Shown here: in pieces, positions 7,547 through 14,657 of the stretch
Layout: every line of letters begins with the position of its first letter
Position numbering within the stretch: the first letter of the stretch is position 1
From: Saprospiraceae bacterium
Lineage (GTDB): Bacteria; Bacteroidota; Bacteroidia; Chitinophagales; Saprospiraceae
Length of the DNA stretch: 22,424 nucleotides
Assembly (NCBI GenBank): GCA_016722295.1
Contig: JADKGL010000017.1
Span: forward strand, 1 to 22,424
Direction: 5' to 3'
The notes under the pieces: generated by a model
Seen by the model: only the letters and a program-made list of their open reading frames with translations
What the model was told of the DNA's origin: nothing
Database searches by the model: none
Position numbers and translations under genes: made by a program

Positions 7547-8848
7547 ATGGCCATTTACAGAGATCGTGCCAAACCAAATCCTCCCGGCTATGAGTTGATG
7601 GATGTGGTTGTCTGCCGTGAGCAGCGCCTGGCTGAACTTGAACTGTTCTTGCCCGCAACGACCACGACAAAGACGATGGTCAGGGAGATGAAAGACCAGG
7701 CAGTCCAAGCGCAGTTGACTCGGCAAATCGAAGCTGCGAAGTCTGACGAGGTGTCAATGGTCTCCCCAGGTGAAAAGAAAAGGGCTTCAAACAACTTTGA
7801 AGAATTCGATCCCGCTTCAGAGCGTGAGGAGTTGTACACGCGAGCGCAGGAAGACGAAATCAGCCTTTGCGAGACCCATCGCCAGGTATATGAATGGGAT
7901 GCCCCGCTGTTGCTCCTTGAAAACAAACGGACCCCTTGTGAGGACGTGTTGTCCAGGAATCGGGAAATCTTCAAGAAGCTCAAGGAGCTTGGGCACATGC
8001 GCCGCATTGCCCGACCAGAAAGCGACCGCGTGTTCGATGCGTTGATGATTCTGCGCGACAGACAGCCACATTTTTGCGCCGTCATTGACTTGGTGCGACA
8101 ACACTTGCGTTTGGCATTTGCCCAAGGCAAACCACTGCATTTGCCGCCGATCTTGCTGTTGGGCGAGCCAGGTGTTGGCAAGACGCACTTCACGCAGCAC
8201 CTCGCCGCTGCGCTTCAGACACCGATGCGCCGTCACGGGTTCGACAGCTCAACCACCGGATCGGCTATCACGGGCAGCGATAAACACTGGGGCAATACCA
8301 GCTACGGCCTGATGTTTGAACTCCTTTGCCTGCAGGACATCATCAACCCGGTAGTCTTGTTGGACGAACTTGACAAAGCCAGTGATTACCCGCACCGCCA
8401 TCCGGCAGCGCCGCTGCACACATTGCTGGAGCCGGTGTCGGCCTCCCACGCCACCGATTTGAGCGTTGGACTGAGCTTTGATGCGAGTTGTGTGACCTGG
8501 GTGGCCGCTGGAAATGATCCAAGTCGTATTCCTGCCTCGTTGCGTTCAAGATTCATTGAGTTTCTTATTCTGCCGCCCTTGGGGCAACAAGCCCTTGAAG
8601 TCGCCAGCAATATCGCTGAAAGTGTCTTTCTGGATCTGAAGCTGCCCGACATCGAACGGGTTCCACCAGGCATCACCAAGCTGCTTGCGCACCTGACAGC
8701 GCGCGAGCAAATGCAGTTCCTCAAGCGTGCCTTTGCCAGTGCATTTGATGACAAACGAGCTTGCATTGCCTTGCATGATTTCCCTAAAGAAATATTTGAG
8801 GAAGATACTGAAAATGAGGCAATCTGTTCTGAAAAACTTTACCATTAA
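7547..8848 (+). CDS. Lon-like AAA+ ATPase without protease domain
   Basis: From the ATG at 7547 the protein has 433 residues; this start is chosen because TGGAG stands just upstream. The first roughly 190 residues are helical with no recognised domain. The AAA+ module follows: Walker A GEPGVGKT (residues 206-213, Lys212), Walker B VVLLDE (269-274), sensor-type AAGNDPSRIP and an arginine-rich SLRSRF (331-336). The order HTLLEPVSA ... DLSVGLSFDASCVTWVAAGN resembles the Lon ATPase module. The protein stops about 100 residues after the arginines, so the Lon protease domain is absent. It would remodel or unload a protein or nucleoprotein partner using ATP. As first gene of the operon it may power or regulate the downstream enzymes; that role is inference. 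Confidence 0.88.
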   Translation: MAIYRDRAKPNPPGYELMDVVVCREQRLAELELFLPATTTTKTMVREMKDQAVQAQLTRQIEAAKSDEVSMVSPGEKKRASNNFEEFDPASEREELYTRAQEDEISLCETHRQVYEWDAPLLLLENKRTPCEDVLSRNREIFKKLKELGHMRRIARPESDRVFDALMILRDRQPHFCAVIDLVRQHLRLAFAQGKPLHLPPILLLGEPGVGKTHFTQHLAAALQTPMRRHGFDSSTTGSAITGSDKHWGNTSYGLMFELLCLQDIINPVVLLDELDKASDYPHRHPAAPLHTLLEPVSASHATDLSVGLSFDASCVTWVAAGNDPSRIPASLRSRFIEFLILPPLGQQALEVASNIAESVFLDLKLPDIERVPPGITKLLAHLTAREQMQFLKRAFASAFDDKRACIALHDFPKEIFEEDTENEAICSEKLYH

Positions 8849-8857
8849 AACAAAATA

Positions 8858-9352
8858 ATGATGAAAACACTGAAATCAATCAAGCAGCTTTATCCGTACC
8901 AATTTGAGGGCAAGAATATCGGACTAAGCATTGCCAGAGGCTGGTTGCCTGAATTTGCAGAGTTGTGCAAAACTATTGATGAACTCCTTGGTGACAATAA
9001 GCGAGGATTTCACTGGGTGCAACTCAAGGAGAAATTCGGCAGCGCAAGATATTATTGGTCAACCAAGGGCAAAAAAGATTCGCTTCGTTTCGATTTGATC
9101 GCACCATCAGAAGTTGTTTCAATGGAAGTGAGACAACCGGTCTCTGCCAATCAACAGCAAGCGCTTTTCGAGCGGATCTCAAAAGTGGTTGGTGCCGCCG
9201 AGGCGCATACAAATAAGCACTGCATCGTGTGCGGCGCGCCTGGAAAAATTGATCAGAAGGACGGATACGTGCTGGTGCTTTGCGACCTGCACGCCAAGCA
9301 GCGACTGGGCGGCGGCGATCTTGGCATTTGGCCACCGGATGAAGACGAATGA
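8858..9352 (+). CDS. phage/plasmid-type zinc-finger protein, 164 residues
   Basis: The central LKEKFGSARYYW (about residues 56-67) and a C-terminal C-x2-C ... C-x2-H set (CIVCG near residues 123-127, LCDLH near 140-144) match a protein type common in phages and plasmids. That type has a KEKFG-(G/S)-xR-(F/Y)-Y core followed by a treble-clef-like zinc site. Its biochemical role is unknown to me. It starts nine bases after the AAA+ stop, with a second in-frame ATG at 8861, and its TGA overlaps the ATG of the next frame (ATGA). It is therefore an operon member. Family recognition is from memory of motif style. Confidence 0.7.
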   Translation: MMKTLKSIKQLYPYQFEGKNIGLSIARGWLPEFAELCKTIDELLGDNKRGFHWVQLKEKFGSARYYWSTKGKKDSLRFDLIAPSEVVSMEVRQPVSANQQQALFERISKVVGAAEAHTNKHCIVCGAPGKIDQKDGYVLVLCDLHAKQRLGGGDLGIWPPDEDE

Positions 9353-9444
9353 ACCTGTATTTGTTCCTCGACGGTGTGGTGCATCCTCAGCCATGCTTTC
9401 AAGCAAACACCCTTTGCGGCATGATCAAAGCGAGGCTGCCATGA
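9349..9444 (+). pseudogene. remnant of a HAD-family phosphatase gene, 31 codons
   Basis: The frame opens MNLYLFLDGVVHP. This closely resembles the start of HAD-superfamily proteins of the HAD_2 type found in RNA-repair contexts (consensus LFLDFDGVLHP), but lacks the FD before DGV. Only 31 residues remain before a TGA, where the family usually has 150 or more. Both ends sit in ATGA overlaps (with the 164-residue gene and with MPE1), so its reading still couples translation across the junction. It could be a decayed gene that survives as a coupling leader, or a microprotein. The missing acidic residue argues against catalysis. Confidence 0.5.
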
Positions 9445-10259
9445 GCCGCGACATGCTGGCCTTTGATGCAGAACACGCCCAGGCGCTGCGCCAGATATGG
9501 TTCCTCGGGGATGTGCATGGCGAATTCAGGCATCTCGCGCGGGCATTGCTGGACGCACCGCAAAAGCCTCGCTGGATCGTCTTTCTTGGCGATATTGACA
9601 TCGACCACAAGCCGTTTGGCGAGATTCTGGAGCCGCTGCGTCGCAATTTCGCGCACACAAAAGTGGCCTTCATCCACGGCAACCATGATGCTGACACTTA
9701 TGAGCACTGGCAGATGCTCCATGATTGTGGTGATGCAGTCGCCTTGCACGGGCAGGTGGTGGACCTTGATGGTGTCAAAGTGGCCGGATTGGGTGGCAAC
9801 TTCATGGGCCGGATCTGGAGCCCGCCTGCGCAAGCCACCTTTCAAAGCAAAGACAAGGCCATGAACCGTGGCCCGTACCAGTGGCGCGATGGGCAACGGC
9901 CCAATCCATCACTGCACGCGGCGATTTATCCCAGCGACATAGATCGCCTCTCGAAGCTGCGTGCCGATATCTTGGTGACGCACGAAGCGCCATCGTGCCA
10001 TCCCTATGGTTTTGAGGCACTTGATCAGCTTGCCCGAGCCATGCAGGTGGTTCGCAGTTTTCATGGTCACCAGCATGACGACCGCAGCCAGGCGTATGCA
10101 CTGCTGCGTGATCAATTGGGGTTCGATGCACGGGCTGTGGATTACTGCGGGATCAAGAACGGTCTGGGGGAAATCATCTACAAAGGTTCGGAAAACAACT
10201 GGGGCTGGTCTGAGCCACAACTGACCCTGCAAGAAGTCCTTGGGAGCGATTCCCCATGA
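9441..10259 (+). CDS. calcineurin-like metallophosphoesterase, MPE1
   Basis: The 272-residue product has the full two-metal phosphoesterase signature: GDVHGE (Asp24, His26), LGDID (Asp51), HGNHD (Asn81, His82), THEAP (His181) and HGHQH (208-212). Such enzymes use two metal ions to hydrolyse phosphomono- or diesters in proteins, nucleotides or nucleic-acid ends. The frame is open upstream to 9189, but ATG 9441 overlaps the HAD-remnant stop (ATGA), has a GAGG ribosome binding site and gives a family-like start. Its sequence between the motifs differs from MPE2, MPE4 and MPE5, so it is not a recent copy of them. Confidence 0.87.
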   Translation: MSRDMLAFDAEHAQALRQIWFLGDVHGEFRHLARALLDAPQKPRWIVFLGDIDIDHKPFGEILEPLRRNFAHTKVAFIHGNHDADTYEHWQMLHDCGDAVALHGQVVDLDGVKVAGLGGNFMGRIWSPPAQATFQSKDKAMNRGPYQWRDGQRPNPSLHAAIYPSDIDRLSKLRADILVTHEAPSCHPYGFEALDQLARAMQVVRSFHGHQHDDRSQAYALLRDQLGFDARAVDYCGIKNGLGEIIYKGSENNWGWSEPQLTLQEVLGSDSP

Positions 10260-10401
10260 GCAGTGCCGGTGGAATTGGCTTTGAGATGTCCTTTGAGTGC
10301 CTGCACCCGATTGAACCAGGGCGCTGCTGCGATTGCGCGCCAGGATGATGAAGCAGACGCTGCCCCACCCCTGCAAATCGGCAACAACATATGAGCATTG
10401 A
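10256..10401 (+). CDS. two overlapping micro-ORFs linking MPE1 and the methyltransferase
   Basis: ATG 10256 overlaps the MPE1 stop (ATGA) and gives 30 residues, with a Cys-rich end (CLHP...CCDC). Its TGA at 10346-10348 overlaps a second start (ATGATGA at 10345), which gives 18 residues ending at 10401, inside the methyltransferase start at 10391. The chain lets ribosomes pass from one gene to the next across 130 bases that hold no larger frame. The Cys/His pattern of the first could bind metal, but this is speculation. They may be remnants of a deleted gene. Confidence 0.35.
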
Positions 10402-11116
10402 ATCCTACGCCACCCGAATTCGCCAAGGCTTTGGCGACCATGCGGCGGCTCGTCTTGAGCTCAAGCCTTTCATGCCGCTGGCGCACTACTTTGAGATTTT
10501 TGACTTTCAGCCCTACGCCTATTGGCCCGAACCAGAGTATTCCAGTGAGACCTGGGCTATCCATTACGGTCTGTTCCAGATATTCAAACATGATTTCGGC
10601 TTTTTACTGCCTTCGCGTGAATTGATGGATCGACTTGCCGGTATCTTGCGCCAGGAAATTGGTGCTGATGGCCGAGTGCTTGATGCTGGTTCTGGCTCAG
10701 GCTTCATCTCAAATGAGCTGTGTCGCCGCGGGATTGACGCGTTCGCTGTTGATCGGTGCGACTATGAGAACAGGGCGCGTGAATTTGGTTACCCGATCAT
10801 TGCGGTGTACCAGCGCGATGCCTTGGGTGACGCAGTTGATCATGTTTCAAGCCAATTTGCAGCCGTGCTTTTGATCTGGCCTCCATACGAGCAACCTTTT
10901 GCGTTTGACATCGCAAAAGCCATGCAGCCGGGACAACTGCTGATTTTTGAGGGTGAAGGTGCCGATGGATGCACCGGGGACGACAAGTTCTTTGAGTATG
11001 TGGCCGATGGCAACTGCTGGACAGCGCTCAAAGGTCTGTCAGACCAGCTCGATGCGGTTCATGTGACCTTTGCCACGCAGAGTGATCACTGGATGATTTG
11101 GCGAAAGGCACGGTGA
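10391..11116 (+). CDS. class I SAM-dependent methyltransferase
   Basis: The 241-residue protein has a Rossmann-type motif I, VLDAGSGSG (residues 96-104), with Asp at the end of the second strand (AVD, about 119). A catalytic-loop-like WPPY (163-166) occupies the place where NPPY, DPPY or SPPY stands in nucleic-acid and protein N-methyltransferases. The N-terminal 90 residues contain many aromatic residues (YWPEPEY region, about 46-52) and may recognise the substrate. The substrate cannot be told from sequence. It starts from an ATG inside the preceding micro-ORF, and its TGA is joined to the MPE2 ATG as TGATG, so it is co-translated with the phosphoesterases. Confidence 0.82.
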   Translation: MSIESYATRIRQGFGDHAAARLELKPFMPLAHYFEIFDFQPYAYWPEPEYSSETWAIHYGLFQIFKHDFGFLLPSRELMDRLAGILRQEIGADGRVLDAGSGSGFISNELCRRGIDAFAVDRCDYENRAREFGYPIIAVYQRDALGDAVDHVSSQFAAVLLIWPPYEQPFAFDIAKAMQPGQLLIFEGEGADGCTGDDKFFEYVADGNCWTALKGLSDQLDAVHVTFATQSDHWMIWRKAR

Positions 11117-11943
11117 TGAAACTGCTTGTCCTGTCTGATCTGCACCTGGAAAACAATTCGCCCTTCGATATCGAGCACGATGCCATCCGGAGCGCCGATG
11201 TGATTGTGCTGGCCGGTGATATCCATGGCGCACCAGATGGAATATTCTGGGCGCGTCAGATTTTTGATGACAAACCAATTGTCTATGTCGCTGGCAACCA
11301 TGAATACTTTGATTGCGAGTTTGAGGCGGCACTGGTATTGATGCGCGAAACCGCCAAAGCGTGCGATGTTCACTTTCTGGAAAACGATTCGGTCACCATC
11401 AAGGGCATTCGCTTTCTGGGCTGCACGCTATGGACGGATTTTGAGTTCTATGGGCTCGACAAAAAAGAGTACCTGATGGAGCGCGCCGAAGTCCGCTGGC
11501 CTGACTACCTGGGCCGAATTCAGTCCAGAAGCAGTATCACCGGAAGACTTCAACCGGCGTTGACCATCAAACGGCATTGGCAAAGTCGCTGCTGGCTCCA
11601 GGAGCAACTGCTCCTTGGGGATCGCTGCAAAACGGTGATGGTCACCCATCACTATCCCAACAAGAAATCGACCTCTCCGAAATTCAATGGCGATGAAATG
11701 AACGTGGTTTTTGGCTCGCACATTCCAGATGAACTGGTGCAGCAGGCCGGGCTCTGGATTCATGGCCATGTCCATAATTCTGTGGACTACCGCATTGGTG
11801 ATGACAAGCAGTACACCAGCGTGATTTCCAATCCACGGGGTTACGACAATTGGGCGCATGACCCGGAAAACTACCAATTTGACTCTGGGTATCTGGTGTC
11901 GCAATTGCCCGATGAGAACTGGGCGCAAAGTCATGACTTTTGA
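11116..11943 (+). CDS. calcineurin-like metallophosphoesterase, MPE2
   Basis: The 275-residue product shows SDLHLE (Asp8, His10), AGDIHG (Asp35), AGNHEY (Asn61, His62), THHYP and IHGHVH (216-220), followed by NPRGY. All metal ligands are present. With MPE4 and MPE5 it forms a set of close paralogues that share FLG(C/T)(T/S)LWTD in the middle and the HGH(V/M)H...DY ending. The ATG at 11116 is chosen because it forms a TGATG junction with the methyltransferase stop; the frame is open six codons further upstream. It differs from its paralogues in having THHYP instead of HHAPHP. Confidence 0.88.
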   Translation: MKLLVLSDLHLENNSPFDIEHDAIRSADVIVLAGDIHGAPDGIFWARQIFDDKPIVYVAGNHEYFDCEFEAALVLMRETAKACDVHFLENDSVTIKGIRFLGCTLWTDFEFYGLDKKEYLMERAEVRWPDYLGRIQSRSSITGRLQPALTIKRHWQSRCWLQEQLLLGDRCKTVMVTHHYPNKKSTSPKFNGDEMNVVFGSHIPDELVQQAGLWIHGHVHNSVDYRIGDDKQYTSVISNPRGYDNWAHDPENYQFDSGYLVSQLPDENWAQSHDF

Positions 11944-12583
11944 GCTCGCCAGGCGTATCTTCGAGCACACGCTGGACTGCGAAACCAGAATCAGCACAGC
12001 CATCAATCTGGGCCTACTGGGTCTGATCGACAAGGATTTCATTGAGGCCACCAGCCAAATGGTGAGCAATGCCATTGCCGCAGGCGAGCGTGTCTGGATG
12101 ACCTCGGACCTGCATTTTCTGCATGCCAACATCATCAATTACAGCCGTCGCCCGTTCTACAACGTCAGCGACATGACGGGTGCGCACCTGCGTTTGCTGC
12201 AAAAAGTGCCAGCCAATGAGCTGCTGATCTTTGTCGGCGACATGGCCCTGGGCAACTATCAGGACGGTGTTGACCTCATCAAAACCATCCGCGCGCGAAA
12301 GCTGCTGATTGTTGGCAATCACGACATGACCAGGGATGGGCGTTGCCGGTATGACCGCGAAAGAGGTCTCTTTGAGGCCATCGTCCCATTCTTGCATTGG
12401 ATGGGGCCGATGGGGCGATTGGTCTTTGTATCCCATTACCCAGCTTTCATACCAAGCGACTTCAAGGGCGAGCGGGTCATGAATTACCACGGCCACCTGC
12501 ACGAAAAGAACATGGAATCCAATGACCAGATCAAGTACTTCAACGCCGGTTGGGACGTGAGTCATGGTCTGCTTTGCCTGTAA
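11933..12583 (+). CDS. calcineurin-like metallophosphoesterase, MPE3 (COG4186-like)
   Basis: The 216-residue protein has a roughly 50-residue helical N-terminal extension. It is followed by TSDLHFLHANII (Asp59, His61), VGDMALG, VGNHDM, SHYP and NYHGHLH (HGHLH at 186-190). The SD-(T/L)-HF-x-HANI...RPF pattern is that of the predicted phosphoesterase group COG4186, so it is a different branch from MPE2, MPE4 and MPE5. The ATG at 11933 overlaps the end of MPE2 by 11 bases. The extension replaces nothing in the catalytic core and may bind a partner. Its stop is followed at once by a strong AAGGAG for the next small frame. Confidence 0.85.
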   Translation: MTFELARRIFEHTLDCETRISTAINLGLLGLIDKDFIEATSQMVSNAIAAGERVWMTSDLHFLHANIINYSRRPFYNVSDMTGAHLRLLQKVPANELLIFVGDMALGNYQDGVDLIKTIRARKLLIVGNHDMTRDGRCRYDRERGLFEAIVPFLHWMGPMGRLVFVSHYPAFIPSDFKGERVMNYHGHLHEKNMESNDQIKYFNAGWDVSHGLLCL

Positions 12584-12592
12584 GGAGACGCA

Positions 12593-12682
12593 ATGAAAGC
12601 AATATCCGACTTTAAAGCGGATCAGCTCATGAGCGCTGTTCGCAAAAAAGGACACCACCTGGGCACACATGGCACAACATGA
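12593..12682 (+). CDS. 29-residue micro-ORF with a strong ribosome binding site
   Basis: TAAGGAGACGCA precedes the ATG, the best ribosome binding site in the operon, and it begins inside the stop codon of MPE3. The product is basic (ADQLMSAVRKKGHHLG). Its TGA is 18 bases before the ATG of MPE4. It may be a real microprotein, a leader for MPE4, or the 5' stub of a deleted gene. Confidence 0.45.
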   Translation: MKAISDFKADQLMSAVRKKGHHLGTHGTT

Positions 12683-12700
12683 ACTTTGGATTCGCATGTC

Positions 12701-13546
12701 ATGAAAATCCAGCTCGCCAGCGACCTGCATCTTGAGTTTCTGAGCCACCCACCAGGAACCGCCTTTACTGCGTCCTCCAGTAGGGACATGCTGCCCAAAC
12801 GCATCATTGGGCCGGTGCCGGGTGCTGATGTACTGGTTCTGGCTGGCGACATCGCAGACGGTGCTTATGCCTGCACGCTGTTTGCTGACTGGCCGACAGA
12901 AAAGCGTGTGCCGATCATTTTGATTGCCGGCAATCATGAGTTCTATGGGCATCCCATCGATCCGATATACGACAAGTTGCGTGAGGGTGCGGCGCTCAAC
13001 AATATCCATTTTTTGGAAAATGACGCTGTCGTGATCGATGGCGTGCGCTTTCTTGGCACAACTTTATGGACCGATTACAGGCTCAGCGGCCTCAATCGCA
13101 CCCAGAGCCAACTCATGGAGTACTGTGGCACACGTCTCAATGACCATTTTCGAATTCGCACCGGCAGGCATGATTTCACCCCGCATGATGCACTGGCGCG
13201 CCATGAAATTGCCCGGGCATGGCTTGAGGCTGAGTTGGCAAAGCCGTTTGACGGCAAAACCGTGGTGGTGTCCCATCATGCACCGCATCCGCTGTCAGTT
13301 CACCCTCGTTACATCAGCAACGACCTCAACGCTGCCTTTGTCAGTGACCTGAGCGATCTGATGCCAGGCGTTGATTTGTGGCTGCATGGCCATGTTCATG
13401 ACAGCTTTGACTACCAGGTGGGCCGCTGCCGGGTGGTCGCCAATCCGGCTGGCTATGTCCTCAATCGCAATTACATGAGAGCGGGCGATGACTATGAGTT
13501 CGAAAACAAGGCGTTTGATCGCAATTTGCTGGTGGAAATCGGATGA
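12701..13546 (+). CDS. calcineurin-like metallophosphoesterase, MPE4
   Basis: The 281-residue product contains SDLHLEF (Asp8, His10), AGDIADG (Asp50), AGNHEFYG (Asn78, His79), SHHAPHP and LHGHVHDSFDY (HGHVH at 229-233), then NPAGY. It carries a roughly 14-residue insert between the first two motifs compared with MPE2 and MPE5. The ATG at 12701 is preferred because it yields the standard MKIQLASDLH start; a TTG at 12686 would only add five residues. The TGA overlaps the ATG of MPE5 (ATGA), so the two are probably made in equal amounts and may form a complex. Confidence 0.88.
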   Translation: MKIQLASDLHLEFLSHPPGTAFTASSSRDMLPKRIIGPVPGADVLVLAGDIADGAYACTLFADWPTEKRVPIILIAGNHEFYGHPIDPIYDKLREGAALNNIHFLENDAVVIDGVRFLGTTLWTDYRLSGLNRTQSQLMEYCGTRLNDHFRIRTGRHDFTPHDALARHEIARAWLEAELAKPFDGKTVVVSHHAPHPLSVHPRYISNDLNAAFVSDLSDLMPGVDLWLHGHVHDSFDYQVGRCRVVANPAGYVLNRNYMRAGDDYEFENKAFDRNLLVEIG

Positions 13547-14343
13547 AGATCCTGGTCCTCAGCGATCTTCACCTGTCGCATTGTGCGTTTCAAGTCGTAA
13601 TTGATGGTCAACGCATTGATGCGCATGCCGATGTTGTCGTTTTGGCAGGCGATATTGATGACGGACTCGGTGGCTTTCGTTGGGCACGTGAGGCTTTTCC
13701 GGATAAACCCATCGTGATTGTGGCCGGCAACCATGAGTTTTACGGGAAAAACTGGACCAGGCACGTTGACGATATGCGTGAATCAGCCAACAAGCATGAC
13801 ATCGAGTTTTTGGAAACTGATGGCATCGATCTGGCCGGTGTGCGGTTTCTGGGTTGCAGCCTGTGGACTGATTTTGCCTTGTTTGGCGAGCATAGAAAGA
13901 CCGACGCAATGCGTGCGGCCAAGGCCGGCATGAATGATTTCCAGTACATCAAGATTTCCCGGTACGCGGAGTTCTATTGGGTCAAGTCCAAACATCTGAT
14001 TCCGGCATTGGTGGAGCGCCGATTTCAGGGAAGTGTTCAATGGCTCGCAAGCAAACTAGAAAAAGGCGATGACCCAAAGAAAACCGTCGTTGTGACCCAC
14101 CATGCACCGCATCCCAATTCGGTACCAGCACATTTTTCGAAAGATCTTCTTTCGGCTGCTTATGCCAGCGACCTGACATCCCTGATGGGCAAAGCCGGTC
14201 TGTGGATTCACGGGCATATGCATCACAGTGTTGATTACAACGTCAACGGAACTCGCATTGTGGCCAATCCGCGAGGATACATGCACAAGAACGGAGGGTT
14301 TGAGAACCCACAGTTCAATCCAGCCTTCATGGTGGAGGTCTGA
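13543..14343 (+). CDS. calcineurin-like metallophosphoesterase, MPE5
   Basis: The 266-residue product shows SDLHLS (Asp8, His10), AGDIDDG (Asp37), AGNHEFYG (Asn63, His64), THHAPHP and IHGHMHHSVDY (HGHMH at 223-227), followed by NPRGY. It is closest to MPE4 and MPE2, and the shared motifs and length point to tandem duplication followed by divergence. The start overlaps the MPE4 stop by four bases. All metal ligands are intact, so the copies have been kept as enzymes rather than decaying. The substrate is unknown. Confidence 0.88.
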   Translation: MKILVLSDLHLSHCAFQVVIDGQRIDAHADVVVLAGDIDDGLGGFRWAREAFPDKPIVIVAGNHEFYGKNWTRHVDDMRESANKHDIEFLETDGIDLAGVRFLGCSLWTDFALFGEHRKTDAMRAAKAGMNDFQYIKISRYAEFYWVKSKHLIPALVERRFQGSVQWLASKLEKGDDPKKTVVVTHHAPHPNSVPAHFSKDLLSAAYASDLTSLMGKAGLWIHGHMHHSVDYNVNGTRIVANPRGYMHKNGGFENPQFNPAFMVEV

Positions 14344-14345
14344 TC

Positions 14346-14519
14346 ATGTGGACTTCGCAAAAGGCACCCAAGGGAGCCGGTGAACTGGTGTTTTTCGATT
14401 ACTTGCCAGGTATGCGATTTATGAATCGATTGCTCAGTTGGCAAAAACAGCATGAGCAAGCCTCCATCGAACTGTGCTCACCGCCGCACGATCAATGGTC
14501 TGTTTGGGCGAAGGCTTGA
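14346..14519 (+). CDS. small protein, 57 residues, unknown
   Basis: The ATG lies two bases after the MPE5 stop, and GGTGGAGG near the end of MPE5 can act as its ribosome binding site. The product has four tryptophans, a helical middle (MNRLLSWQKQHEQA, about residues 26-39) and no cysteine pair or signal peptide. No family is recognised. Its position suggests it belongs to the phosphoesterase operon. Confidence 0.5.
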   Translation: MWTSQKAPKGAGELVFFDYLPGMRFMNRLLSWQKQHEQASIELCSPPHDQWSVWAKA

Positions 14520-14657
14520 CGGTTGCCTTACTTCCATCAGATCGCACGATTTGCTCCCCGAACATCAGGGGAACTCTGCACCACAGTTCTTGGCAGCAAA
14601 GCAAACCAGCTTAGAGAGGTTTTCGGATGAGGGAATTTCAAATCGGATAAATGATCA
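14520..14657 (+). other. short spacer with unclear coding
   Basis: A 69-codon frame that begins inside the 57-residue gene (14452) runs to 14661 and overlaps the start of the next gene by four bases (ATGA). It has no ribosome binding site, and its first part is antiparallel in quality to the better frame. It may contain the 3' end of a broken gene. No terminator is visible. Confidence 0.3.

Noticed and set aside
9189..9440. 84-codon upstream extension of MPE1
   Set aside because: It is out of frame with, and overlaps, the zinc-finger gene and the HAD remnant. The ATG at 9441 has both coupling and a ribosome binding site.
12014..13009. 331-codon minus-strand frame opposite MPE3 and MPE4
   Set aside because: It lies antisense to two genes with complete catalytic motifs and gives no recognisable protein, so it is a shadow of their codon bias.
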